From Marinobacter aromaticivorans (GTDB lineage Bacteria > Pseudomonadota > Gammaproteobacteria > Pseudomonadales > Oleiphilaceae), in assembly GCF_002806975.1 (NCBI RefSeq), contig NZ_NIHD01000007.1, positions 1 to 64,000 on the forward strand: a DNA stretch of 64,000 bases. The letters are read 5' to 3'. The notes beneath the pieces were generated by a model. It ran no database searches. It had not been told where the DNA came from and worked only from the letters and a program-made list of their open reading frames with translations. A program made the translations under genes and the position numbers. This document shows, in pieces, positions 9,532 to 19,194 of this stretch (its first letter is position 1; each line of letters begins with the position of its first letter).

Positions 9532-10515
9532 ATGGCAATGGCTATTGGCGCAATCATCGCCGGCCTTGTTTTGCTGGTGTGGAGTGCAGACAAGTTTGTG
9601 GAAGGCGCTGCAGCAACGGCCAAACACCTGGGCATGCCCACACTTCTTATCGGCATGGTAATCATCGGATTCGGTACATCTGCACCGGAACTGGCGGTAT
9701 CAGCCATGGCTGCCGCCGATGGTAATCCGGGGCTGGCACTGGGTAACGGTTATGGCTCGAACATCACCAACATTGCGTTGATTGTGGGCCTTACCGCGGT
9801 AATTGCGCCCATTACCGTACACTCACAGGTTATTCGCAAAGAACTTCCGTTGTTGCTGGTGATCACCCTGATTGCCGGCGCGCAATTGCTGGACGGCGAA
9901 CTCTCACGGCTTGACGGCTGGGTTCTTCTGGGGGTGTTTTCTGCGGTTATGGGCTGGTCAATTTTCCAGGGCATCCGCGGCAATGGCGATTCCCTGACCG
10001 GTGAAACCGATGCACAGATGGGCCCCGATCTCATGCCCATGAAAACCGCCATCATGTGGCTGATTATCGGGCTGGTGCTGCTCGTTGTCAGTTCCCGCCT
10101 GCTGGTCTGGGGGGCTGTGACCGTTGCCCAGAGCCTGGGTGTGAGCGATCTGGTGATCGGGCTGACCATCGTCGCCGTTGGCACATCACTGCCGGAACTC
10201 GCCTCGGCTCTCGCCGCCGTGCGAAAAAACGAACACGACCTGATTCTGGGGAACATTCTCGGCTCTGGCATCTTCAATACCCTTGCCGTTGTAGGGCTGG
10301 CCGCGACTATCCAGCCGCTGTCAGTGGACCCGGAAGTACTGTACCGGGACTGGGCGCTGATGCTGGCGCTGACCCTTGGCCTGCTGGTCATGGGTTTCGG
10401 CATGACGGGCTGGCGCAAGGTTATAAGCCGGCTTGATGGATCGATTCTGCTGCTGGTTTACGTGGCCTACACCGGTTACCTGCTGTCTACGGTTGTAGCC
10501 GCCAGCACCAGCTGA
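9532..10515 (+). CDS. CaCA-family Ca2+(K+)/Na+ antiporter, YrbG-like
   Basis: A 327-residue polytopic membrane protein of the calcium/cation antiporter family. It has the two inverted alpha-repeats expected: FGTSAPELAVS with GNGYGSNITNIAL in the first half, and VGTSLPELASALAA with LGNILGSGIFNTL in the second. The Glu in each GTS-x-PE motif and the polar N/S residues form the ion-binding site in this family. About ten hydrophobic segments are visible. The frame is open further upstream, but ATG 9532 has GAGG about 8 bases upstream and gives the usual N-terminus. It probably exports Ca2+ in exchange for Na+ or H+. Confidence 0.93.
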   Translation: MAMAIGAIIAGLVLLVWSADKFVEGAAATAKHLGMPTLLIGMVIIGFGTSAPELAVSAMAAADGNPGLALGNGYGSNITNIALIVGLTAVIAPITVHSQVIRKELPLLLVITLIAGAQLLDGELSRLDGWVLLGVFSAVMGWSIFQGIRGNGDSLTGETDAQMGPDLMPMKTAIMWLIIGLVLLVVSSRLLVWGAVTVAQSLGVSDLVIGLTIVAVGTSLPELASALAAVRKNEHDLILGNILGSGIFNTLAVVGLAATIQPLSVDPEVLYRDWALMLALTLGLLVMGFGMTGWRKVISRLDGSILLLVYVAYTGYLLSTVVAASTS

Positions 10516-10545
10516 CGGCCACAACCAGGCCGGGCCCAACAGGGC

Positions 10546-10971
10546 TCAGCGGTTTTCCCTGAAGACCAGGGCAATGGAGTTCAGGCAATAACGCTGGCCT
10601 GTTGGCGGAGGCCCGTCCGGAAATACATGCCCAAGATGGCTGTCACAGCGGGGGCAACGCACTTCCGTGCGGCTCATCCCGAGGCTCGTATCTTCGATAT
10701 AGCGTATGTGGTCCCTGTCGAACGGCTGAAAGAAACTGGGCCAGCCGGTGCCGGAATCAAACTTCGCGCTCGAGCTGAACAGGGGAAGATCACAAAGCCG
10801 GCAGTGATAGACACCGTCCAGTTTGTTATCCAGTAAGGTGCCACAAAACGGATGCTCTGTTCCGTGATCCAGCAGCACATCGCGCTCTTCCGGTGTAAGA
10901 CCGGCGGCTTTTTCCTGTATTTGCGCCTCTGTGAGAGGCGTCAGGTCATAACCTGCGGCAGAACGGCTCAT
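10546..10971 (-). CDS. msrB: Peptide-methionine (R)-S-oxide reductase MsrB
   Basis: A 141-residue MsrB, which reduces the R epimer of methionine sulfoxide in proteins. It has the two zinc-binding pairs (CRLC and CPRC), the core block [13 protein letters not shown], the [10 protein letters not shown] loop and the catalytic Cys in RYCLNSIAL near the C-terminus. No signal peptide, so cytoplasmic. It lies 11 bp downstream of msrA on the same strand, so both stereo-specific reductases are probably made from one transcript. Confidence 0.97.
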   Translation of the reverse strand: MSRSAAGYDLTPLTEAQIQEKAAGLTPEERDVLLDHGTEHPFCGTLLDNKLDGVYHCRLCDLPLFSSSAKFDSGTGWPSFFQPFDRDHIRYIEDTSLGMSRTEVRCPRCDSHLGHVFPDGPPPTGQRYCLNSIALVFRENR

Positions 10972-10982
10972 TAATCATCTCC

Positions 10983-11663
10983 TCACGCCGGGTTGCTCCC
11001 GGAATCAGAATGGGACTTTGAAGCTGTGCCTGCGCCCGAATATTCCGGCTTGAGCCGGTCACTGAAACCATCAATCAGTTTTTCCATTTTCGGGGCAGCT
11101 ACAGCCATGATGTATGGCTGATACGGGTTCCTTGACGCAAAGTTCTGGTGGTGCGCCTCAGCCGGGTAAAAAGCTTCCAGAGGCTCCAGCGTGGTCACTA
11201 CGGGCTCCGGATAAACCCCTGCCTTATCAAGCTGACGAATGTAGGATTCAACAACGCGTTTTTGTTCAGGGGTTTCATAAAACACCGCAGAACGGTACTG
11301 GGTGCCCCTGTCATTGCCCTGGCGGTTCAGCTGGGTCGGGTCATGCGCCACCGAGAAAAACACCCGCAGCAGCTCACCAAAGCTCACCCTGGCGGGGTCG
11401 TAGTGAACATCCACCACCTCCGCATGCCCCGTACTACCCGTACAAACGGACTCATAATTGGCGGTTGCCTGTGAGCCGCCAGCGTAACCGGACTCGACCC
11501 GGGTTACGCCGTCCATGGCTTGAAAAACCGCCTCCACGCACCAGAAACAACCGCCGGCAAGGACAACTCTTTGCTCACCCTCACCGGCCGGCAAATCCTG
11601 CTCCGGTTCCGGGAAGCGGCTGCGGGGCACATTCATGCCCGGGACGCTGCAAGATGATGTCAT
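10983..11663 (-). CDS. msrA: Peptide-methionine (S)-S-oxide reductase MsrA
   Basis: A 226-residue MsrA. The catalytic motif GGCFWCVEAVF lies near residue 37, followed by family blocks GYAGGSQATANYESVCTGSTGHAEVV, broken here as GYAGG, YESVCTG and HAEVV, and DPTQLNRQGNDRGTQYRS. The protein reduces the S epimer of methionine sulfoxide. The N-terminus is about 25 residues longer than the core and polar, not a signal peptide. The C-terminal 20 residues are low complexity. First gene of the msrA-msrB pair. Confidence 0.97.
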   Translation of the reverse strand: MTSSCSVPGMNVPRSRFPEPEQDLPAGEGEQRVVLAGGCFWCVEAVFQAMDGVTRVESGYAGGSQATANYESVCTGSTGHAEVVDVHYDPARVSFGELLRVFFSVAHDPTQLNRQGNDRGTQYRSAVFYETPEQKRVVESYIRQLDKAGVYPEPVVTTLEPLEAFYPAEAHHQNFASRNPYQPYIMAVAAPKMEKLIDGFSDRLKPEYSGAGTASKSHSDSGSNPA

Positions 11664-11820
11664 AATGACCTCGTGTTAAGGATGTGAATGTCTGGATACC
11701 ATAGCCATAGATTGTGGCTGTTAATCAGCCGGGTTGCATCCCTTCCGTCGCCTATCATAATGTGATCAGACGCCTGCAAAAAACAATGCCTGGCCACCGC
11801 CTGCCATCAAAGGAATACAG

Positions 11821-12798
11821 ATGACCTCACTGGCGAGAAAACAGGAACACCAGGATGAGCTTCTGGAATACCGGCTGAGCCTCAGGCTGGGGCCGGTCCA
11901 CGCCCGTCAGCGCCTGAACATTGAGCGGGAAGCTGAAGCCAGAGTATTTGGCCGGAACCGTTCCTCTTTTCACCTTGAAAACCTTACCACGGCTCCCGCC
12001 TTTATCCGTTTTTGCCTCAAGTCAGTGGGGCTGTTCGGGCGCGGCCAGGCCAATAGCCGACGCCTGAATACTGTTCACAACCGGTTTCACCTGCCCGGTT
12101 TGCCGGCAACCTTCGAGGGCTTTCGCATCCTCCACCTGACAGACCTTCACGTGGATATGGATGAAGCCAACCTGCAGGCAGTTATACGACAGATTTCGAC
12201 ACTGGATTATGACCTGTGTGTGCTCACCGGCGACTACCGGAAACAGACCTGGGGGCCGATTGAAGCCGCCCTTGCAGGCATGGCCCAGCTGCGCAAGGCT
12301 ATCAAGGGGCCGGCCTACGCGGTTCTGGGCAACCATGACAGCGTACGCATGGTGCCCGGCCTTGAAGATATGGGTTACGCACTGCTGATGAACGAGATGG
12401 TTCCGGTGGAACGAAAAGGTGAGCGTTTGTATCTTGCCGGGGTTGATGACCCGCATTTTTACAAGGCCCACAATCTGTACCGGGCGGGCGACGACATTCC
12501 CGCTGGCGGTATCAGCCTTCTGCTGAGCCATACGCCTGAAATCTGGCGGGAAGCATCCCACGCCGGCTACGATATCTTTCTGTGCGGCCATACCCATGGT
12601 GGCCAGATTTGCCTGCCCGGAGGCATCCCCGTGACCCTGGATGCCGATTGCCCGCGCCATCTCGGCCGGGGCTACTGGCAGGCCAACGGCATGCAAGGGT
12701 ATACCTCGCCCGGAGCTGGCACTTCCGTTGTAAACGTGCGGCTTAACTGCCCACCGGAAGTGACCATTCACACACTGACCCGCGGCGCCAATCTGTGA
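11821..12798 (+). CDS. Metallophosphoesterase (YkuE/YaeI-like)
   Basis: A 325-residue protein with all five metallophosphoesterase motifs in order: D-x-H in HLTDLHVDMD (about residue 103), GD in LTGDYR, GNHD in AVLGNHDS, a single His in LLSHTPE, and GHTHGGQ near residue 260. This is the di-metal phosphatase fold; the best known close relatives act on membrane-associated substrates such as lipid A precursors or phospholipids. A hydrophobic patch (FIRFCLKSVGLFG) precedes the catalytic domain and may dock the protein to the membrane. Substrate unknown. AAGGAA lies just before the start. Confidence 0.9.
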   Translation: MTSLARKQEHQDELLEYRLSLRLGPVHARQRLNIEREAEARVFGRNRSSFHLENLTTAPAFIRFCLKSVGLFGRGQANSRRLNTVHNRFHLPGLPATFEGFRILHLTDLHVDMDEANLQAVIRQISTLDYDLCVLTGDYRKQTWGPIEAALAGMAQLRKAIKGPAYAVLGNHDSVRMVPGLEDMGYALLMNEMVPVERKGERLYLAGVDDPHFYKAHNLYRAGDDIPAGGISLLLSHTPEIWREASHAGYDIFLCGHTHGGQICLPGGIPVTLDADCPRHLGRGYWQANGMQGYTSPGAGTSVVNVRLNCPPEVTIHTLTRGANL

Positions 12799-12810
12799 GG
12801 CGGATGCACG

Positions 12811-13293
12811 TCAGTGCGGCTGGCGGCGGATACCCAGGCGATAGAGCAATGGCGATATCCACATATTGGCCAGCGTGAAAACCACCACAATCACCAGCGC
12901 GGCCCAACCCCCAATCAATCCCCACCCCACAGCCAGCAAAGCGGGAAGTGCCGACTCGGGAACCTGATCCAGCCACGACATGCGTGCGCTTGGATTCAGC
13001 CCCAAACGGCGTTTGATGAAGCTGCTGACCAGATCACCGGCAAGGGCCAGCAGACCAAACAGCAGGCCGAATACAAAGCCGGGCCCGGTCGCCAAGGCAA
13101 ACAGCGCACAGGAGAGTGTGCCAGATGCTATACCTCGCCAGGTCTTGCTTTTACCCAGCAAGGGGCGGCCATCAAACCAGTTCAATCCGGCATCCACCGG
13201 CGCTGACCAACGCTGCCTGAAAACTTTGGCAGCCACAACCGGTGCGCCATTGGCCAGCACCAGCATCACAAACAACTCCAGCGATATCAGCAA
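12811..13293 (-). CDS. CDP-archaeol synthase (CarS)-like membrane protein
   Basis: A 160-residue integral membrane protein with about four hydrophobic segments. It carries the DRPLLG/GKSKTWRG signature (here FDGRPLLGKSKTWRG), the FGLLALAGDLVSSFIKRR stretch with an Asp in a membrane helix, and WLDQVPE. These belong to the CarS/DUF46 family of CDP-alcohol phosphatidyl (cytidylyl) transferases. In archaea the family makes CDP-archaeol; in bacteria the substrate is not established. It lies 25 bp downstream of fumC on the same strand. Confidence 0.82.
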   Translation of the reverse strand: MLISLELFVMLVLANGAPVVAAKVFRQRWSAPVDAGLNWFDGRPLLGKSKTWRGIASGTLSCALFALATGPGFVFGLLFGLLALAGDLVSSFIKRRLGLNPSARMSWLDQVPESALPALLAVGWGLIGGWAALVIVVVFTLANMWISPLLYRLGIRRQPH

Positions 13294-13318
13294 GAGCCGG
13301 TACTCCTGATTCGTTACC

Positions 13319-14722
13319 TCAGTCGATTCCGCCTCTCGTCAGCTTGAGCGGATTCAGAAGCTCTTCCAGCCGCTCCCGGCTCAGCCCGCTTTTCTCCTCA
13401 GCCACATCAATAACCGGACGCCCGGTTTTATAGGCTTCCTTGGCAATCTCCGACGCCGGGCCGTAACCGATTTCCGGGTTCAGCGCGGTCACCAGCACCG
13501 GGTTGCGACCAACGCTGGCATTCAGGGTATCGGTGTTTACCGTAAAGTCCCGAATCGCCTTGTCCGCCAAGATGCCTGTTGCGTTTGCAAGCAGACCAAT
13601 CATATCCAGCAGGTTACCGGCAACCAGTGGCAGCATCACATTGAGCTGAAAGTTACCGGATTGCCCGGCAATGGCATTGGCGCTATCCAGCCCGGTTACC
13701 TGCGCCCCCACCATGGCAACAGACTCCGGAATAACCGGGTTTACCTTGCCCGGCATAATACTGCTGCCGGGTTGCAAAGCCGGCAGGCTGATCTCCGCAA
13801 GGCCGTGGATCGGGCCGCTATTCATCCAGCGCAGATCGTTGGCGATCTTGGTGAGCACTATACCCAGACCCCGCAATTGCGAGGAGAGCGCAACCGGGCC
13901 ATCGACGGCGCTCAACCCGACAAACTTGTGCTCCATGGAGCGGAACGAGTAACCGCTATTGGCTTTCAGGAACTTCACAAACTGGCGGGAAAACTCGGGC
14001 AGTGCATTAACGCCAGTTCCTACTGCGGTGCCGCCCTGTGGCACTGCGAGCAATTCATCAACCACCGCCTCCAGACGTTTTTCCACAGCAAGTATCTGCT
14101 CCCGCCATGTGCGCATTTCCTGGCCAAGGGTAATCGGCATGGCGTCCATCAAATGGGTACGACCGGTTTTTACCTGTTCGGAAAAAAGGGCTTCACGCTC
14201 GTAAATAACACCGCGCAAATGGGTCAATGCAGGAAGCAAATGCTCAGCAACCCCGATCACCGAGCTGACGTGAATTGCCGTTGGTATCACGTCGTTGGAG
14301 CTCTGGCTCATATTCACATGATCGTTGGGATGCACCTTTACACCCTTACTGGCGGCGATGGCGGCAATTACCTCATTCACGTTCATGTTGGTACTGGTGC
14401 CCGAGCCTGTCTGGTAACGATCAACAGGAAACTGATCGGCATACTCGCCGCGAATTATCGCCTGGCAGGCTCCGGTTATGGCATCGCACTGGCTGTTATC
14501 GAGCAAACCCAGACTGGTATTGGCTTCTGCTGCAGCCTGCTTGATACGGGCCACCGCCGCAATAAAGGCCGGCGGCATGGGCAGGCCACTGACCGGAAAG
14601 TTGTCCACGGCACGCTGGGTCTGGGCTCCCCAGAGTGCACCGGCAGGAACATGCACATCGCCCAGGCTGTCGGTTTCTACTCTCGTAATACTATCTGCGT
14701 CTCTGGCTCCATCTTTACTCAT
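13319..14722 (-). CDS. fumC: Class II fumarate hydratase
   Basis: A 467-residue member of the fumarase/aspartase superfamily, the iron-independent enzyme that interconverts fumarate and malate in the TCA cycle. Key segments are GALWGAQTQRAVDNFP near residue 28, the substrate loop SGTSTNMNVNEV, the TGRTHLMDA helix, and the signature GSSIMPGKVNPVIPE at about 315. Length is normal. A carS-like gene follows 25 bp downstream. An aldehyde dehydrogenase ends about 100 bp upstream on the same strand. Confidence 0.96.
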   Translation of the reverse strand: MSKDGARDADSITRVETDSLGDVHVPAGALWGAQTQRAVDNFPVSGLPMPPAFIAAVARIKQAAAEANTSLGLLDNSQCDAITGACQAIIRGEYADQFPVDRYQTGSGTSTNMNVNEVIAAIAASKGVKVHPNDHVNMSQSSNDVIPTAIHVSSVIGVAEHLLPALTHLRGVIYEREALFSEQVKTGRTHLMDAMPITLGQEMRTWREQILAVEKRLEAVVDELLAVPQGGTAVGTGVNALPEFSRQFVKFLKANSGYSFRSMEHKFVGLSAVDGPVALSSQLRGLGIVLTKIANDLRWMNSGPIHGLAEISLPALQPGSSIMPGKVNPVIPESVAMVGAQVTGLDSANAIAGQSGNFQLNVMLPLVAGNLLDMIGLLANATGILADKAIRDFTVNTDTLNASVGRNPVLVTALNPEIGYGPASEIAKEAYKTGRPVIDVAEEKSGLSRERLEELLNPLKLTRGGID

Positions 14723-14779
14723 GGTCTCTCCTTTTCTGCCTTGGCTTCACAACGGTTAAGGCACATGTAATGCGTGTGC

Positions 14780-14809
14780 GGCAGATGGCCCCCGCGGAGG
14801 CCACCTGCC
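14780..14809 (-). terminator. Stem-loop between aldehyde dehydrogenase and fumC
   Basis: Arms 14780-14790 and 14799-14809 pair over 11 bases with one G:U-type mismatch around an 8-base loop. It lies 13 bp past the dehydrogenase stop. There is no U-run after it on the minus strand, so it may be a weak or assisted terminator or simply an mRNA-end hairpin. Confidence 0.4.
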
Positions 14810-14821
14810 GCGGCCAGGCAA

Positions 14822-16342
14822 CTAGAAGAAGCCCAACGGGTTGATGTCGTAGCTGGTCAGCATGCACTTGGTCTGCTGATAATGATCCAGCGCCATCTTG
14901 TGGGTTTCGCGGCCTACACCGGACTTTTTATAGCCGCCAAAGGCAGCGTGGGCCGGATAGGCGTGGTAGCAGTTCATCCAGACCCGGCCAGCCTGAATAT
15001 TCCGCCCCACCCGGTAGGCACGATTGGTGTCACGGGTCCAGACGCCGGCGCCGAGGCCAAATTCCGTGTCGTTGGCAATGGCTACCGCTTCCTCTTCGGT
15101 TTTGAAAGTGGTTACGCCCACCACCGGGCCAAAGATTTCCTCCTGGAACACCCGCATTTTGTTATCACCCTTGAACAAAGTGGGCTGAACGTAGAAGCCG
15201 TTGCGGAACTCGTCGCCCATGTCCTCTTTTTCACCGCCAGTCAGCACAACAGCACCCTCCTGCTTGCCGATCTCGAGGTAGGACATGATCTTGTCGAACT
15301 GCTCCTTGCTGGCCTGGGCGCCCACCTGCACATCGGTATCCAGCGGGTTGCCGCGCTTGATAGCCTTGGTGCGCTCTACCACTTTCTGCATGAATTCCTC
15401 GAACATGTCCTCCTGCACCAGCGCGCGTGACGGACAGGTGCACACTTCACCCTGGTTGAAGAACGCCAGCACCAGGCCTTCAACGCATTTGTTGACGAAC
15501 TCCGGCTCGGCCTTCATGACATCCGAGAAATAGATGTTGGGCGACTTACCCCCCAGCTCAACCGTTGACGGAATGATGTTTTCTGCCGCGCACTTGAGAA
15601 TGTGCGAACCCACTGGCGTAGAGCCTGTAAACGCTATCTTGGCGATGCGTTTGCTGGTTGCCAGCGCCTCACCGGCCTCAACGCCGTAACCGTTAACAAT
15701 GTTGACAACACCCGGTGGCAGCAGATCACCAATGAGCTCCATCAGTATCAGAATACTGGCGGGCGTCTGCTCGGCGGGCTTGAGCACGGTGCAGTTACCG
15801 GCTGCAAGGCAAGGACCCAGTTTCCAGGCCGCCATCAGCAACGGGAAGTTCCAGGGAATGATCTGCCCCACGACACCCAGCGGCTCATGGAAATGATAAG
15901 CCACCGTGTTGTGGTCGATCTCGCCCATGTGCCCTTCCTGGGCCCGGATACAACCCGCAAAATAACGGAAGTGGTCGGCAGCGAGCGGGACATCTGCATT
16001 CAGGGTTTCGCGAACCGCCTTGCCGTTGTCCCAGGTTTCGGCAACGGCCAGCTTTTCCAGGTTGGCTTCAATGCGGTCAGCTATTTTAAGCAGGATGTTG
16101 GAACGCTCGGCGACTGAAGTCTTGCCCCAGGCGGGCGCTGCCTTATGGGCCGCATCAAGTGCCAGATCGATGTCTTCAGCGGAGGATCTCGGGATGTCGC
16201 AAATAACATCACCGGTGATAGGCGTTATGTTTTCAAAGTACTGGCCTTTAACCGGCGCAACCCACTCGCCACCAATGTAGTTTTCGTAACGGGTTTTGAA
16301 AGAAACGACAGAGCCGTCTTTTCCTGGTTGTTCGTAGATCAT
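14822..16342 (-). CDS. NAD(P)-dependent aldehyde dehydrogenase, ExaC-like
   Basis: A 506-residue aldehyde dehydrogenase. The coenzyme fold ([21 protein letters not shown]), the general base Glu in VELGGKSPN, the nucleophilic Cys in [13 protein letters not shown] and the C-terminal [11 protein letters not shown] are intact. The ending YDINPLGFF is typical of the acetaldehyde/ExaC-type enzymes that oxidise aldehydes from alcohol catabolism. Three starts are possible (GTG 16351, ATG 16348, ATG 16342); 16342 is chosen because AAGAGG lies 8 bases upstream. The enzyme may receive aldehydes from alcohol dehydrogenases, but no partner is adjacent. Confidence 0.93.
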   Translation of the reverse strand: MIYEQPGKDGSVVSFKTRYENYIGGEWVAPVKGQYFENITPITGDVICDIPRSSAEDIDLALDAAHKAAPAWGKTSVAERSNILLKIADRIEANLEKLAVAETWDNGKAVRETLNADVPLAADHFRYFAGCIRAQEGHMGEIDHNTVAYHFHEPLGVVGQIIPWNFPLLMAAWKLGPCLAAGNCTVLKPAEQTPASILILMELIGDLLPPGVVNIVNGYGVEAGEALATSKRIAKIAFTGSTPVGSHILKCAAENIIPSTVELGGKSPNIYFSDVMKAEPEFVNKCVEGLVLAFFNQGEVCTCPSRALVQEDMFEEFMQKVVERTKAIKRGNPLDTDVQVGAQASKEQFDKIMSYLEIGKQEGAVVLTGGEKEDMGDEFRNGFYVQPTLFKGDNKMRVFQEEIFGPVVGVTTFKTEEEAVAIANDTEFGLGAGVWTRDTNRAYRVGRNIQAGRVWMNCYHAYPAHAAFGGYKKSGVGRETHKMALDHYQQTKCMLTSYDINPLGFF

Positions 16343-16411
16343 GGTCATCACCTCTTGTTGGGTTGGTCAATGACAACGCGATCATTCGCGTTTACCTATT
16401 CACTGTAGACC

Positions 16412-17803
16412 TCAAACAACAATAGGTGAACCTCCTGGCAATTCCGATAGTTCCTGCAGGCAGTCCTGCAGAAAAATTCCCGGGTCTGCCAGCACCGATT
16501 CATCTGCCACAACACCGAACTGTACCTGCCCGGCGTAGCTGACAATGCTGACGCCCAGCCCGATATCACCGGCCTGAGGCACCCAGAACATCTGTTCTGT
16601 AATCCGGCAGCCTGCGATGTAGCGTGCATCCGGGGTGCCCGGTACGTTCGACACCACCGCACTGGCTTTTCGGTAAAAAACCTCTGAAAGCGGCTGGCGC
16701 AGGGGTTCAGGTATCAGGGGTGAACAGGCTGTCAGCCCCCAGGCGATTCCCGGTTGCCAGCTCTTTTTCAGGCGCCGGGTTTCCTGCTTGATGCGATAGA
16801 GCCGCTCCAGGCCGCTCTCCCCATCCACAGGCAAGGGGACAAACACGGTGCCAAAATAATTTCCGAGCGAGCCGGGCTCCGGCTGCAGGTCCGCCGGCAG
16901 GCGACTGCGGATATCAACGGGGACGGCGGCGTGCATAACGGCATCGTCCAGGGCGCTGCCGGAAAGGCCAAGGCACGGGCGAACCGCGGCCGCCACACAG
17001 CTCAGCAGGACATCGTTCACTGTTACGTTCGTCGCTTTGGCGATTGACCGGAAGCTGTCAAGTGGAACGGGCGCAGACCACCGGCACTGCCTGTGCCCCG
17101 ACAAGGGGCGCTTCAGATCGGATGGCGTATCTTCCTGTTCCGCCATAAAGTCAGTGAACTCATTAACCAGCTTCAGGCCGTTCCGGGCCAGTTGATCCAG
17201 TAGACTACCGGCTTGCTCTTCAGGGCTTTCAGCTTGCGCGCGCTGTTTTTTTCCGGCCGTTGCGGTAACCGTGGCACCACCGACAAACTGTTCAAACCGC
17301 TCTTTGGCCGCGTTTATCCAGGGAGACCAGTCTCCGTCTTGCCGCGCTCCGTATATTGCCGGGTGCTGCTGTGGCGAGGCAGAACACAGGCGATCAAAAA
17401 TACCGGTGAGCGAGACGCCATCTGCATAACAGTGGTGTATCCGGAGCAACAAGACTGCACCGCCTTCGGCATTTGGTGCCAGCCAGAATTTCCACAATGG
17501 GCAATACAGAGGCAGTGGCTGGTTAAGGTGGGCAGACACCCACGCCTGAAGGGACGATTCTGTGAAACGGTCCAGCACCACGTCCAGATGATGCCTGAGA
17601 TCAAAGACCGGATCCTGCTCCCACCACCAGCCGGGGGCGCGTTCTACCGGCCGATACCGGAAGCGTTCCCAGGCTACCCAGTAAACCTGCAAAAACTCCC
17701 TTAACCGAGACGCAGTCAAGCCTTCCGCCCGCATCATAACGGTGATGGTCATGGGGTTCCGGGGGTTCTCCAGAGCCAACCAGGCTGAATCCGCAGGAAG
17801 CAT
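16412..17803 (-). CDS. Wax ester synthase/diacylglycerol acyltransferase (WS/DGAT) family
   Basis: A protein of the bifunctional WS/DGAT family, which esterifies fatty alcohols or diacylglycerol with acyl-CoA to make storage lipid. It has the catalytic HHxxxDG motif as HHCYADG, the N-terminal ADSAWLALENP, the NDVLL segment (VNDVLLSCVAAAV) and a C-terminal GVSIVSYAGQVQFGV region, with PLP/NYF blocks between. Such genes are characteristic of Marinobacter and Acinetobacter. The frame is open to a GTG at 17908, which would give 498 residues. ATG 17803 is preferred because the protein then begins like other family members (463 aa), though neither start has a strong ribosome site. Confidence 0.9.
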   Translation of the reverse strand: MLPADSAWLALENPRNPMTITVMMRAEGLTASRLREFLQVYWVAWERFRYRPVERAPGWWWEQDPVFDLRHHLDVVLDRFTESSLQAWVSAHLNQPLPLYCPLWKFWLAPNAEGGAVLLLRIHHCYADGVSLTGIFDRLCSASPQQHPAIYGARQDGDWSPWINAAKERFEQFVGGATVTATAGKKQRAQAESPEEQAGSLLDQLARNGLKLVNEFTDFMAEQEDTPSDLKRPLSGHRQCRWSAPVPLDSFRSIAKATNVTVNDVLLSCVAAAVRPCLGLSGSALDDAVMHAAVPVDIRSRLPADLQPEPGSLGNYFGTVFVPLPVDGESGLERLYRIKQETRRLKKSWQPGIAWGLTACSPLIPEPLRQPLSEVFYRKASAVVSNVPGTPDARYIAGCRITEQMFWVPQAGDIGLGVSIVSYAGQVQFGVVADESVLADPGIFLQDCLQELSELPGGSPIVV

Positions 17804-17978
17804 GAGATTCGTTTGCTCGTGATTCAAACCCGAACGTCCCCGGAAGAAGTGGAGTGGAAATGACCGTTCTGCATTGTGCCAGACATGCACGACCGGCTCC
17901 ACAGACACATCTGTCGCATTTGGTTACAAAAAATTACACGCCAACCCATCTTCACTCGTATACTGGTTATAAGCCTTG

Positions 17979-17996
17979 ATGTAAAAGTTATTACAT
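17979..17996. promoter_or_regulatory. Inverted repeat in divergent WS/DGAT-hydrolase spacer
   Basis: ATGTAA at 17979-17984 and TTACAT at 17991-17996 form perfect 6-bp arms around 6 bp. The position, between a minus-strand lipid acyltransferase and a plus-strand hydrolase, suits an operator shared by both. The regulator is unknown and the arms are short, so this could be chance. Confidence 0.35.
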
Positions 17997-18156
17997 GTTC
18001 CGGCGGTTACCGATTGGCCACAGCATTTCAAAAACACTGTTACCAGCGCCAATAAAGATCGGGCCAAAAGGGAGTACAACAGGGTTACCAGCACATTCAC
18101 GGTCTGATGGCCAGACTCCGAAAACAGGCGATAGCCGTGCTGGGAGGAGAAGCAAT

Positions 18157-19080
18157 ATGAAAGCAAGCCATATCCGCAAGCTGATCAAGCCAATCGACAG
18201 CGCCTATTCGGAAATGTTCTCCGGGCGCGTGTTTCGTGTTGGTGAAGGAGCCGTTTCTGTTCGCAATCACAGCGGAGAAGCTCAGCAAACCGTGATTGGC
18301 GTGCATGGCTTCCTGGAGAATCACTGCTACTTCACCCAGACCTACGATGCACCTACTACCGAACTGATCCTGCTTACCTGCAGCAATTACCACATTCCGG
18401 TAAATGGCGTAACGCCGGAGACCCCGGACTGGGAAGTGCCGATCAAATACCTGGAAGGCACCATTGAATACGACGCCTGTATCCTGAACCAGGCTCTTAC
18501 AAACCTCCCGAACACCCGTAACGTGCGGGTTCACGGCCATTCGCGGGGTGGTGCGGTTATTCTTGAGGCGATAAGACAGCGACCGGAGCTCTACGAGGAT
18601 GTAGAAGTGGTTCTGGAGGCGCCGGCTCTGCCACAGGGCAAAGTTCACCCGTTGGTTACCACGCTTCTGGAACCGGTTAGCCACGGCATGTGGCCCTGGC
18701 TGATCCGGCTGATTAACAGCGCCCCCTCATCCGCTTACGGGCAGACGTTTTTCGGCAAGATGAACCCACGCAAAAAACAGCTGCTGGGCAAGCTGTTTTA
18801 CGCAACCCGCGACCATCTGACCATTGTTCGCAATATAGAAAACATTTTCGACTGGATGGCGCGCACCGACACGGCTGTTTATCAACATGTGCGCCACGGT
18901 ACCTTCCTGATTCCCGGCGTGGATCGCATTCTCGATCGCAGTGCCATGCTGGCCAGTGCACGCCAGAGCCCGACCACCATGCGCATCATTGAAACCCAGG
19001 CGCCTAGCCATTTCGTGACGCTCGACAGCAAGGAATGGTTACCCGGCTTTGAATCCCTGCCAGCCGCCGCTCAGGGCTGA
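18157..19080 (+). CDS. Alpha/beta hydrolase
   Basis: A 307-residue alpha/beta-hydrolase. The oxyanion region is VIGVHGFLENH near residue 48, and the nucleophile elbow is GHSRGG near 128. A C-terminal APSHFV places a possible catalytic His near 287, with an Asp expected between. The family cannot be resolved further; an esterase or lipase role would fit the divergent acyltransferase neighbour. The frame is open upstream to 17995, but ATG 18157 has GGAGGA 9 bases before it, so the shorter form is preferred. Confidence 0.8.
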   Translation: MKASHIRKLIKPIDSAYSEMFSGRVFRVGEGAVSVRNHSGEAQQTVIGVHGFLENHCYFTQTYDAPTTELILLTCSNYHIPVNGVTPETPDWEVPIKYLEGTIEYDACILNQALTNLPNTRNVRVHGHSRGGAVILEAIRQRPELYEDVEVVLEAPALPQGKVHPLVTTLLEPVSHGMWPWLIRLINSAPSSAYGQTFFGKMNPRKKQLLGKLFYATRDHLTIVRNIENIFDWMARTDTAVYQHVRHGTFLIPGVDRILDRSAMLASARQSPTTMRIIETQAPSHFVTLDSKEWLPGFESLPAAAQG

Positions 19081-19194
19081 ACCAGCCTGACCCGACCTCC
19101 AACCGGATTGCCTGTTAACAGACCGGGCATACTGCACACAGGCTTTGCCTCCGGTAAACTGGCTGCCTCTACGCAAACGGACGGAGTTGGCACC

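Noticed and set aside
9213..9707. Minus-strand frame in the mqo-antiporter spacer
   Set aside because: It overlaps the antiporter and has no protein-like character.
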